Source: Actinomycetes bacterium
GTDB lineage: Bacteria > Actinomycetota > Acidimicrobiia > Acidimicrobiales > Palsa-688
Reading direction: 5' to 3'
DNA length: 5,815 nt
Assembly (NCBI GenBank): GCA_021796905.1
Contig: JAKABK010000143.1
Location: 1-5,815 of the forward strand
Shown here: piece after piece, positions 1-5,622 of the stretch
Layout of the letters: every line of letters starts with the position of its first letter
Numbering within the stretch: position 1 is the first letter of the stretch
Translations under genes and position numbers: made by a program
Notes under the pieces: generated by a model
Database searches by the model: none
Told to the model about the DNA's origin: nothing
What the model saw: the letters and a program-made list of their open reading frames with translations, nothing else

Positions 1-218
1 AGGGCGAGGTAGTCGCCTCCGATACCCCCGTAGCTCTCGGGGAAGGGAAGACCGAACAGGCCGAGCTCGCCGATCTTGGCGACGATCTCGTAGGGGAACG
101 CCTCGCGCTGGTAGTAGCCGGCGATCACCGGGGCGATCTCCTGGCGGGCGAAACGCTCGACGGTGGCGCGCAGCTCGGCGAGCTCGGCGCCGAGGTCGAG
201 CTGGTCGGCGAGGGTCAT
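1..218 (-). CDS. Acyl-CoA dehydrogenase, N-terminal part (truncated by window edge)
   Basis: About 72 residues are visible, starting MTLADQLDLGAELAELRATV. This is the all-helical N-terminal domain of flavin-dependent acyl-CoA dehydrogenases: a helix with FARQEIAP, then a helix ending GELGLFGLPFPESYGG followed by GGDYLAL, the family's usual landmark before the substrate pocket. The ATG start is well supported: its A is shared with the TGA of the upstream lyase gene (TGATG), and a strong GGAGGAG Shine-Dalgarno lies 5 nt upstream. The catalytic glutamate and FAD-contact residues lie beyond the left edge, so substrate cannot be read from sequence. Directly downstream of a methylcrotonyl-CoA-type carboxylase and HMG-CoA lyase, isovaleryl-CoA dehydrogenase (first oxidation after leucine transamination and decarboxylation) is the best inference; a general short or branched-chain acyl-CoA dehydrogenase is the alternative. 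Family call is firm, substrate call is not. Confidence 0.9.
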   Translation of the reverse strand, partial: MTLADQLDLGAELAELRATVERFARQEIAPVIAGYYQREAFPYEIVAKIGELGLFGLPFPESYGGIGGDYLA

Positions 219-1159
219 CAGGGCTCCTCCGAGGTGGTGGGGGTGAGAGCGGCCACGACCCGCGACGGGCTCGGCCGGCCGAGGATCCCGGCCAGCCACA
301 CGCTGGTCGCGACGAGACGGTCCAGGTCGACACCGGTGGTGATGCCGAGCCCGTCGAGCGCCCAGCAGAGGTCCTCGGTGGCCAGGTTCCCCGTCGCGCT
401 CTTCGCGTACGGACAGCCGCCGAGTCCGCCGGCGGAGGAGTCGACGGTGCTGACCCCCGACTGGAGCGCGGCGAGGGTGTTGGCGAGCGCCTGGCCGTAG
501 GTGTCGTGGAAGTGCACCCCGACCCGCTCGACACCGATCCCCGCTTCGCCGAGCGCCCCGAGCAAGGAGACGACATGCCCGGGGGTGGCAACCCCGGTCG
601 TGTCCCCGAGGCTCAGCTCTTCGCATCCCATGTCGACCAGCCGGCGGGCGACGGCGACCACCGCGGCCGGGGCGACCGGCCCCTCCCAGGGGTCCCCGAA
701 GCACATCGACACATAGCCGCGCACCCCGAGACCCTCCGCCCTGGCCGCAGCGACGACCGCCTCGATGACCTCGAGCGACTCGTCGAGACCACGGTTCAAG
801 TTGCGTCGCGCGAAGCTCTCGGTGGCGCTCGCGAACACCGCGATGTCACGCACCCCGACAGCCCTCGCCCGGTCCAAACCGGCCAGGTTGGGTACCAGCA
901 CCGGGTAGCGCACCCCGTCACGCCATTCGAGACGGGCGAACAGCTCCGCTGCGTCGGCCAGCTGCGGCACCCAACGGGGCGAGACGAAGCTGGTCACCTC
1001 GACGGTGCGCGAGCCGGCGTCGACGAGACGGGCGATCAGCTCGGCCTTGACGGCGGTCGGTACGACGGTCGCCTCGTGTTGGAGGCCGTCCCTGGCACCG
1101 ACCTCCCAGATGCGCACCTCGGAGGGCAGACCGGGCAGCGGATGCACTTCGGGTCTCAC
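218..1159 (-). CDS. mvaB: Hydroxymethylglutaryl-CoA lyase
   Basis: A 313-residue protein of the DRE-TIM / HMGL-like barrel family that cleaves 3-hydroxy-3-methylglutaryl-CoA to acetyl-CoA and acetoacetate, the last step of leucine breakdown (called liuE in leucine operons). Visible landmarks: EVGARDGLQHE (residues 19-29) with catalytic Arg23 and metal-binding Asp24; VEVTSFVSPRWVPQLAD (53-69); GDTTGVATP (185-193); the metal-binding HFHD (His216, His218); and the lyase signature VDSSAGGLGGCPYAKSATGN (239-258) with the active-site loop Cys249 and metal-ligand Asn258. The signature separates it from isopropylmalate and homocitrate synthases of the same fold. Length fits the bacterial and mature mitochondrial enzymes (about 300 residues), with no targeting peptide. 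The GTG start overlaps the alpha-subunit stop by 4 nt (GTGA); in-frame GTGs at 1147 and 1117 are weaker alternatives because they lose the coupling and, for the second, approach the conserved start. Only a G-rich stretch, not a canonical Shine-Dalgarno, precedes it. Confidence 0.95.
   Translation of the reverse strand: MRPEVHPLPGLPSEVRIWEVGARDGLQHEATVVPTAVKAELIARLVDAGSRTVEVTSFVSPRWVPQLADAAELFARLEWRDGVRYPVLVPNLAGLDRARAVGVRDIAVFASATESFARRNLNRGLDESLEVIEAVVAAARAEGLGVRGYVSMCFGDPWEGPVAPAAVVAVARRLVDMGCEELSLGDTTGVATPGHVVSLLGALGEAGIGVERVGVHFHDTYGQALANTLAALQSGVSTVDSSAGGLGGCPYAKSATGNLATEDLCWALDGLGITTGVDLDRLVATSVWLAGILGRPSPSRVVAALTPTTSEEP
224..230 (-). promoter_or_regulatory. Strong ribosome binding site for the acyl-CoA dehydrogenase
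   Basis: The minus-strand sequence GGAGGAG ends 5 nt before the ATG at 218. It is embedded in the last codons of the lyase gene, where it also encodes the Glu-Glu of the C-terminal SEEP. It is the best Shine-Dalgarno in the window. With the TGATG stop/start overlap it suggests both reinitiation and independent ribosome entry. Confidence 0.8.
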
Positions 1160-3201
1160 GATCCCACCCCACCCGGGTCACCGCCACCCGGGTCACCGCC
1201 GGCCCGGTCCTCCCCGACCGGTTCGGTGACCTCGACCAGCACCTCGTCGAACGCCACGGTCTGGCCGACCCGGGCCCGGACCGCAGCGACGACCCCGCCG
1301 GTCGGGGCGACCACGGCGTGCTCCATCTTCATCGCCTCCACCGTGACGAGCGCCCGGCCGGCTTCGACTCGCTCACCGGGGGTCACGTGCACCGCCCTGA
1401 CGGTCCCCGGCATCGGGGCGCGTGCGACACCGCCGCCGCCTACCACACCGAGCGCACCACGCTCGGCCACGGCCAACGAGACCCGCCACGTCTCACCGGC
1501 CTCGCCCAGCCAGAGGACGCCTGCCATCCCGGCCACCGAGAAGCGCCGGAGGCCCCCGGAGATCTCCACCTCGAGCTGTCCCGGCCCGACCACCCGGGCC
1601 GCGGCCGGACGGGCCGGGCCGTCACCGACCCGGACCTCGGCAGCACCGGGGTGACCCCTCACCCCGACCCCGACCCGCCGACCCCCGCAGTCGAGGGCGA
1701 CGACGGTCTCCGCCGGAGGACCGCCGGACCGCCACCCGCTCGGGGAGTCCCAGGGGTCGAGGACCGGGCCGGACGGCTCGAGGAGCGCCAGACGGTGGAG
1801 GGCGGCGGCGGCGAGGACCTCGTCGGGCACCGGGGCGGAGGTGAGCGCCGCCAGTTCACGTTCGATCAGCCCGGTGTCGACCCTGCCGGCGTCGACGTCG
1901 GGATGGGCGAGGAGGCGGCGGAGGAACCCGACGTTGGTGGCGACCCCGAGGGCGGTGGTGGCGCCGAGCGCGGCCCGCAGCCGGGCGAGGGCCTCCGGAC
2001 GGTCCCGGCCGTGGGCGACCACCTTGGCGAGCATCGGGTCGTAGTCGGTGCCGACGGTGTCGCCGGCGCTCACCCCGCTGTCGACCCGCACCCCGGGGTG
2101 AACGGCCGGTTCCGGCTCGACCCACGCGAGCAGCCGCCCCGATGCCGGCAGGAACCCCCGGTCGGGATCCTCCGCGTAGACCCGGGCCTCGATCGCGTGG
2201 CCTTTCGCAGCTATGTCCTCCTGGCCGAAACCGAGGGGCTCACCGGCCGCCACCCGCAGCTGCCACTCGACCAGGTCGATCCCGGTGACCGCCTCGGTGA
2301 CGGGGTGCTCGACCTGCAGGCGGGTGTTCATCTCCATGAAGAAGTGCTCGCCGGGGCGCTCCGCGGACACGATCATCTCGACGGTTCCCGCCCCGACGTA
2401 ACCGACCGAGCGGGCCGCGTCGAGCGCGGCGCGCCCCATCGCCTGGCGGGTCGGTTCGTCGAGCAGCACCGAGGGGGTCTCCTCGACGACCTTCTGGTGG
2501 CGGCGCTGGAGGCTGCACTCCCTCTCCCCGAGGTGCACCCCGTGGTCGTGGGAGTCGAACAGGACCTGGATCTCGATGTGGCGGGGGCGCTCGACCCAGC
2601 GCTCGACGAGCAGCGTGCCGTCCCCGAACGCCCCGATCGCCTCCCGTCGGGCGGAGGCGATCGCCTCGGCCATCTCGGCGGGGTCGTCGACCCGGCGCAT
2701 CCCCTTGCCACCCCCGCCAGCGCTCGGTTTGATCAGCACCGGCAGTCCGACCTCGACGGCCGCGGCGGCCAACTGTTCGTCGGTGAGACCCGCACCGCTG
2801 CAGCCGGGCACCACCGGCACCCCGGCGGCGGAGACGAGCTGTTTCGCCCGGATCTTGTCCCCCATCGCCCGGATCGCAGCCACCGGGGGCCCGACGAACG
2901 CGATCCCGGCCTCGGCGCACGCCTCGGCGAGGGCGGGGTTCTCCGACAAGAACCCGTAGCCGGGGTGGAGCGCTTCGGCACCCGACGCCCGGGCGGCACC
3001 CACGACTGCCGCGACGTCGAGGTAGCTCTCCGCCGGCGGGGCCGGTCCGATCCGTACCGCCCGGTCGGCTTCGCGCACGTGGCGGGCGGAGACGTCCGCG
3101 TCGCTGTAGACCGCGATCGAGGCGATGCCCATGCTCCGGAGGGTGCGGAGCACCCGCAGCGCGATCTCCCCCCGGTTGGCGACCAGCACGCTGGCGAACA
3201 T
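1156..3201 (-). CDS. liuD: Acyl-CoA carboxylase alpha subunit (biotin carboxylase plus biotin carrier), methylcrotonyl-CoA type
   Basis: A 681-residue protein that carboxylates its own biotin with ATP and bicarbonate, then passes the carboxyl group to the beta subunit encoded just upstream. Biotin carboxylase part, about 1-450: N-terminal VLVANRGEIALRV (5-17), HPGYGFLSEN (79-88), Lys116 in MGDK, the glycine-rich ATP lid GGGGKGM (162-168), HQK (235-237), Glu275, and EMNTRLQVEHPVTE (290-303) with Glu290, Asn292 and Arg294. A poorly conserved linker region (about 455-590) is where methylcrotonyl/propionyl-type alpha subunits carry the BT domain that docks to beta. The biotinyl domain (about 594-660) contains EAMKM with biotin-accepting Lys625. 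A Gly/Asp/Pro tail (662-681) follows. Start: ATG 3201 is chosen because AGGA lies 10 nt upstream and the protein then begins MFASVLVANRGE like its family. A GTG at 3210, overlapping the beta stop as GTGA, would add three residues (VSR). Methylcrotonyl-CoA specificity is inferred from the beta subunit and neighbours. Confidence 0.93.
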   Translation of the reverse strand: MFASVLVANRGEIALRVLRTLRSMGIASIAVYSDADVSARHVREADRAVRIGPAPPAESYLDVAAVVGAARASGAEALHPGYGFLSENPALAEACAEAGIAFVGPPVAAIRAMGDKIRAKQLVSAAGVPVVPGCSGAGLTDEQLAAAAVEVGLPVLIKPSAGGGGKGMRRVDDPAEMAEAIASARREAIGAFGDGTLLVERWVERPRHIEIQVLFDSHDHGVHLGERECSLQRRHQKVVEETPSVLLDEPTRQAMGRAALDAARSVGYVGAGTVEMIVSAERPGEHFFMEMNTRLQVEHPVTEAVTGIDLVEWQLRVAAGEPLGFGQEDIAAKGHAIEARVYAEDPDRGFLPASGRLLAWVEPEPAVHPGVRVDSGVSAGDTVGTDYDPMLAKVVAHGRDRPEALARLRAALGATTALGVATNVGFLRRLLAHPDVDAGRVDTGLIERELAALTSAPVPDEVLAAAALHRLALLEPSGPVLDPWDSPSGWRSGGPPAETVVALDCGGRRVGVGVRGHPGAAEVRVGDGPARPAAARVVGPGQLEVEISGGLRRFSVAGMAGVLWLGEAGETWRVSLAVAERGALGVVGGGGVARAPMPGTVRAVHVTPGERVEAGRALVTVEAMKMEHAVVAPTGGVVAAVRARVGQTVAFDEVLVEVTEPVGEDRAGGDPGGGDPGGVGS
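1171..1193 (-). promoter_or_regulatory. Potential 8-bp hairpin just upstream of the HMG-CoA lyase start
   Basis: Each 15-bp repeat contains the palindrome ACCCGGGT. In the transcript the two copies (1193-1186 and 1178-1171) can pair with each other as an 8-bp stem with a 7-nt GGCGGUG loop. The stem ends 11 nt before the GTG start of the lyase, leaving only a G-rich GGGGUGGGAUC between. This is a direct sequence observation; a role in restricting lyase initiation until ribosomes finishing the alpha subunit melt the stem is inference. No U-run follows, so it is not an intrinsic terminator. Confidence 0.45.
1171..1200 (-). repeat. Perfect tandem duplication of a 15-bp unit at the 3' end of the alpha-subunit gene
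   Basis: The plus-strand unit ACCCGGGTCACCGCC occurs twice back to back (1171-1185 and 1186-1200) with no mismatch. It is 15 nt long, so the reading frame is kept; on the minus strand each copy encodes Gly-Gly-Asp-Pro-Gly, giving the GGDPGGGDPGG run in the C-terminal tail of the carboxylase alpha subunit. The repeat lies after the biotinyl domain, where the protein tolerates variation, consistent with replication slippage. Confidence 0.9.
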
Positions 3202-3206
3202 GCGGC

Positions 3207-4832
3207 TCACATCCTGAACACGCCGTAGCCGACCGGGCCGAGCGGCGCGTCGCCGACCGCTGCCAGGGCCAGGCCGAGCACGGTGCGCGTCTCGACCGGG
3301 TCGATGATCCCGTCGTCCCACAACCGTGCCGTCGAGTAGTAGGGGTTGCCCTGGGTCTCGTAGCGGTCCCGGATCGGCGCCTTGAACGCCTCCTCGTCCT
3401 CGACGGGCCACGACTCCCCCCGCCCCTCGATCTGGTCGCGGCGGATCGTCGCGAGCACCGACGCCGCCTGCTCACCGCCCATCACCGAGATCCGGGCGTT
3501 GGGCCACATCCACAGGAACCGGGGTGAGTACGCCCGGCCGCACATCGAGTAGTTCCCCGCCCCGAAGCTCCCGCCGATCACCACGGTCAGCTTCGGCACC
3601 CGGGCGCAGGCGACGGCGGTCACCATCTTGGCGCCGTGCTTGGCGATCCCCGCCGCCTCGTAGTCCCGTCCGACCATGAACCCGGCGATGTTCTGCAAGA
3701 ACAGCAGCGGCACCACCCGACGGTCGCAGAGCTGCACGAAGTGCGCTCCCTTGAGGGCGGACTCGCCGAAGAGCACCCCGTTGTTGGCGACGATCCCGAC
3801 CGGATGGCCGTGGACGTGGGCGAAACCGGTCACCAGGGTCGGTCCGTAGTCGGGTTTGAACTCGGCGAAACGGCTGGCGTCGACGATCCGGGCGATCACC
3901 TCCCGGACGTCGTAGGGGGTGCGGGGGTCGACGGGGACGACCGAGTACAGCTCGGCGGGGTCGTAGACCGGGTCCTCGGCCTCCACCACCTCCCACGGTG
4001 GCGGGGCTGGCCGGGGGACGGTCGCGACGATCCGGCGGACCGTCAGCAGGGCGTCGGTGTCGTCGGCGGCCAGGTGGTCGACCACCCCGCTGCGCCGGGC
4101 GTGCAGCTCACCGCCGCCGAGCTCCTCGGCGGAGACGACCTCGCCGGTGGCGGCCTTCACGAGCGGCGGGCCCCCCAGGAAGATCGTGCCCTGACCGGCG
4201 ACGATCACCGCCTCGTCGCTCATCGCCGGCACGTAGGCCCCCCCGGCGGTGCAGCTGCCGAGCACCGCCGCGACCTGCGGCACGCCGAGCGCCGACAGGG
4301 TCGCCTGGTTGTAGAAGATCCTCCCGAAATGCTCCCGGTCGGGGAACACCTGGTCCTGCTCGGGCAGGTAGGCCCCTCCCGAGTCCACCAGGTACAGGCA
4401 CGGGAGCCGATTGTCCCGGGCGACCTCCTGGGCTCGCAGGTGCTTCTTCACGGTCACCGGGAAATAGGTTCCGCCCTTCACGGTGGCGTCGTTGGCGACG
4501 ATCACACAGCGACGGCCGGCGACCCGCCCGATCCCGGTGATGATTCCCGCTGCGGGGGCCTCGTCGTCGTACATGCCCCAAGCGGCGAGCGGTGACAGCT
4601 CGAGGAACGGCGAGCCGGGGTCCAACAACCGCTCGACGCGCTCGCGGGGCAGCAGCTTGCCTCGCTCGGCGTGCCGGCGCCGGGAGGCCTCCGGGCCGCC
4701 GACCGCCACGGCAGCGACCCGCCGGCGCAGCTCCTCCACCAGCCGGCGGTGCTCGGCTGCTGCGGCTCCTGCACCAGGAGATGCCAGGTCGGCAGCGGAG
4801 CCCAGCAGCGGGCCGCGGGTGTCGGCTACCAC
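3207..4832 (-). CDS. liuB: Acyl-CoA carboxylase beta subunit (carboxyltransferase), 3-methylcrotonyl-CoA carboxylase type
   Basis: A 541-residue carboxyltransferase, the usual length for methylcrotonyl-CoA carboxylase beta, moving the carboxyl group from biotin to the acyl-CoA substrate. Two crotonase-fold halves are visible. The N half (about 50-290) has [20 protein letters not shown] (53-72), [20 protein letters not shown] (114-133), [17 protein letters not shown] (149-165) and the oxyanion-hole region [16 protein letters not shown] (192-207). The C half (about 305-541) has [17 protein letters not shown] (349-365), [20 protein letters not shown] (379-398), [20 protein letters not shown] (420-439), [15 protein letters not shown] (443-457) and LWDDGIIDP (504-512). 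The [13 protein letters not shown] and MVGRDYE forms mark the methylcrotonyl/geranyl-CoA branch rather than the propionyl/acetyl branch, which has GGAYDVM-like sequence there. Geranyl-CoA carboxylase is the main alternative; the adjacent HMG-CoA lyase favours leucine breakdown. The start is GTG at 4832, 16 nt after the hydratase stop, with only a weak GGGG upstream; no in-frame ATG occurs before residue 87. Residues 1-27 are Ala-rich and unconserved. Confidence 0.95.
   Translation of the reverse strand: MVADTRGPLLGSAADLASPGAGAAAAEHRRLVEELRRRVAAVAVGGPEASRRRHAERGKLLPRERVERLLDPGSPFLELSPLAAWGMYDDEAPAAGIITGIGRVAGRRCVIVANDATVKGGTYFPVTVKKHLRAQEVARDNRLPCLYLVDSGGAYLPEQDQVFPDREHFGRIFYNQATLSALGVPQVAAVLGSCTAGGAYVPAMSDEAVIVAGQGTIFLGGPPLVKAATGEVVSAEELGGGELHARRSGVVDHLAADDTDALLTVRRIVATVPRPAPPPWEVVEAEDPVYDPAELYSVVPVDPRTPYDVREVIARIVDASRFAEFKPDYGPTLVTGFAHVHGHPVGIVANNGVLFGESALKGAHFVQLCDRRVVPLLFLQNIAGFMVGRDYEAAGIAKHGAKMVTAVACARVPKLTVVIGGSFGAGNYSMCGRAYSPRFLWMWPNARISVMGGEQAASVLATIRRDQIEGRGESWPVEDEEAFKAPIRDRYETQGNPYYSTARLWDDGIIDPVETRTVLGLALAAVGDAPLGPVGYGVFRM
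3212..3215 (-). promoter_or_regulatory. Shine-Dalgarno AGGA that favours the ATG start of the alpha subunit
   Basis: AGGA lies inside the final codons of the beta-subunit gene. It is 10 nt from the ATG at 3201 but only 1 nt from the GTG at 3210, too close for normal initiation. It is therefore the main argument for ATG 3201. The motif is short and could occur by chance. Confidence 0.5.
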
Positions 4833-4847
4833 CGGGACCAGCCCCGG
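4832..4847 (-). promoter_or_regulatory. Possible small hairpin over the beta-subunit translation start
   Basis: In the transcript CCGGG (4847-4843) can pair with CCCGG (4836-4832) across a 6-nt loop, and the last paired G is the first base of the GTG start. The only G-run that could serve as Shine-Dalgarno is inside this structure. Five-bp GC stems are common by chance in such DNA, so this is a weak call. Confidence 0.25.
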
Positions 4848-4848
4848 C

Positions 4849-5613
4849 TCAGCGACCGGTCCAGACCGGCGGGCGCTTCTCGATGAAAGCGGTCAGCCCC
4901 TCCCGGAAGTCGGCGCTCGCCATCGCAGCCGCCATCGCGCCAGCCGAACGGTCCCATCCGCGCTCCTCGTCGACCCCGGCGGCGTCGAGCATCGCCCGGC
5001 GCGACTCGCGCACCGCGACCGGGGCGTTGACCGCTACCCGCTCGGCCAGCAAGCGGGCGGCGTCGAGCGCCCCGCCGGGTGGGCAGAGCACGTTGACCAG
5101 ACCGTGGCGGTGGGCGCTGGCGGCGTCGACCGGGTCACCGGTCAGCGCCCACTCCATCGCCAGGTTGAACGGGATGCGGGCCGGGAGCCGGAAGAGCGCA
5201 CCGCCGGCGGCGACCAGGCTGCGTTTGACCTCGGGGATCCCGAAGCTCGCCGTCTCGGACGCGACGACCAGGTCGCAGGCGAGGACGATCTCGGTGCCAC
5301 CGGCGAGCGCCGGGCCGTCGACCGCGGCGATCACCGGCTTGGTCCGCTCCCGGCGGGTGATGCCGGCGAACCCCCCCCGGGCGGTGGAGAGCTGCGCGAA
5401 GCGGCCGGCGTTGATCATCTTCAGGTCGGCACCGGCGGAGAACACCGGCGGCACCCCGGTCAGGATCCCCACCCACAGGTCGTCGTCGGACTCCAGGCGG
5501 TCGAGCGCGGCCTCGATGCCCTGGGCGACCAGGTCGTTGACCGCGTTGCGGGCCTCGGGCCGGTTGATCGTGGCTACCAGGACGTGGCCCTCGACGCCGG
5601 TCTCGACGGTCAC
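4849..5613 (-). CDS. Enoyl-CoA hydratase/isomerase (crotonase) family protein, possible methylglutaconyl-CoA hydratase
   Basis: A 254-residue soluble crotonase-fold enzyme, typical length for the family. The first oxyanion-hole segment is [11 protein letters not shown] (57-67). The second is [20 protein letters not shown] (100-119), with Glu108 at the first catalytic glutamate position. [10 protein letters not shown] (124-133) supplies Glu128 at the second. Both acid/base residues of true hydratases are thus retained. The C-terminal trimerisation helices end in [21 protein letters not shown], the usual ending (REG..AF.EKR.P.W.GR). By operon position it should hydrate 3-methylglutaconyl-CoA to HMG-CoA (the LiuC role). 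However, its segment around the first oxyanion hole lacks the DLKER form of AUH/LiuC hydratases and looks more like general actinobacterial EchA proteins, so it may instead act on straight-chain or tiglyl-type enoyl-CoA. The GTG start gives [20 protein letters not shown], the family's normal beginning, and has a GTGAGG Shine-Dalgarno overlapping the upstream stop. Confidence 0.9.
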   Translation of the reverse strand: MTVETGVEGHVLVATINRPEARNAVNDLVAQGIEAALDRLESDDDLWVGILTGVPPVFSAGADLKMINAGRFAQLSTARGGFAGITRRERTKPVIAAVDGPALAGGTEIVLACDLVVASETASFGIPEVKRSLVAAGGALFRLPARIPFNLAMEWALTGDPVDAASAHRHGLVNVLCPPGGALDAARLLAERVAVNAPVAVRESRRAMLDAAGVDEERGWDRSAGAMAAAMASADFREGLTAFIEKRPPVWTGR

Positions 5614-5618
5614 CCGAG

Positions 5619-5622
5619 CCTC
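5619..5622 (-). promoter_or_regulatory. Ribosome binding site of the crotonase, overlapping the upstream stop codon
   Basis: GAGG (within AAGTGAGG) overlaps the TGA of the dehydrogenase and stands 5 nt before the GTG start at 5613. This supports that start and translational coupling of the two genes. Confidence 0.6.

Noticed and set aside
506..1654. Plus-strand open frame opposite the HMG-CoA lyase and the alpha 3' end
   Set aside because: It spans two real minus-strand genes, ends in a Pro/Ser/Thr-rich stretch and has no recognisable motif.
1318..3228. Very long plus-strand open frame (636 codons) opposite the carboxylase alpha subunit
   Set aside because: The minus-strand frame encodes an unmistakable biotin carboxylase/biotin carrier protein. 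The antisense translation is a low-complexity Gly/Arg/Asp/His/Pro mixture with no domain; long antisense frames are expected in GC-rich coding DNA with few A/T-rich stop codons.
3202..3411. 67-70 residue N-terminal extension of the alpha subunit
   Set aside because: It would lie entirely within the beta-subunit gene in another frame, is Arg/Gly/Pro-rich, and precedes the canonical MFASVLVANRGE start that has its own Shine-Dalgarno.
2240..3475. Minus-strand frame of 411 codons overlapping the alpha subunit
   Set aside because: Arg-rich out-of-frame shadow of the beta 3' end and the biotin carboxylase; no motif.
3636..4595. Plus-strand open frame opposite the carboxylase beta subunit
   Set aside because: Antisense to highly conserved carboxyltransferase motifs; its composition is dictated by the complementary codons.
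4856..4869. Inverted repeat CCGGTC-CA-GACCGG near the end of the hydratase gene
   Set aside because: The loop is only 2 nt, the arms are short, there is no T-run, and it lies inside codons of the conserved C-terminal PVWTGR; most likely chance in GC-rich DNA.
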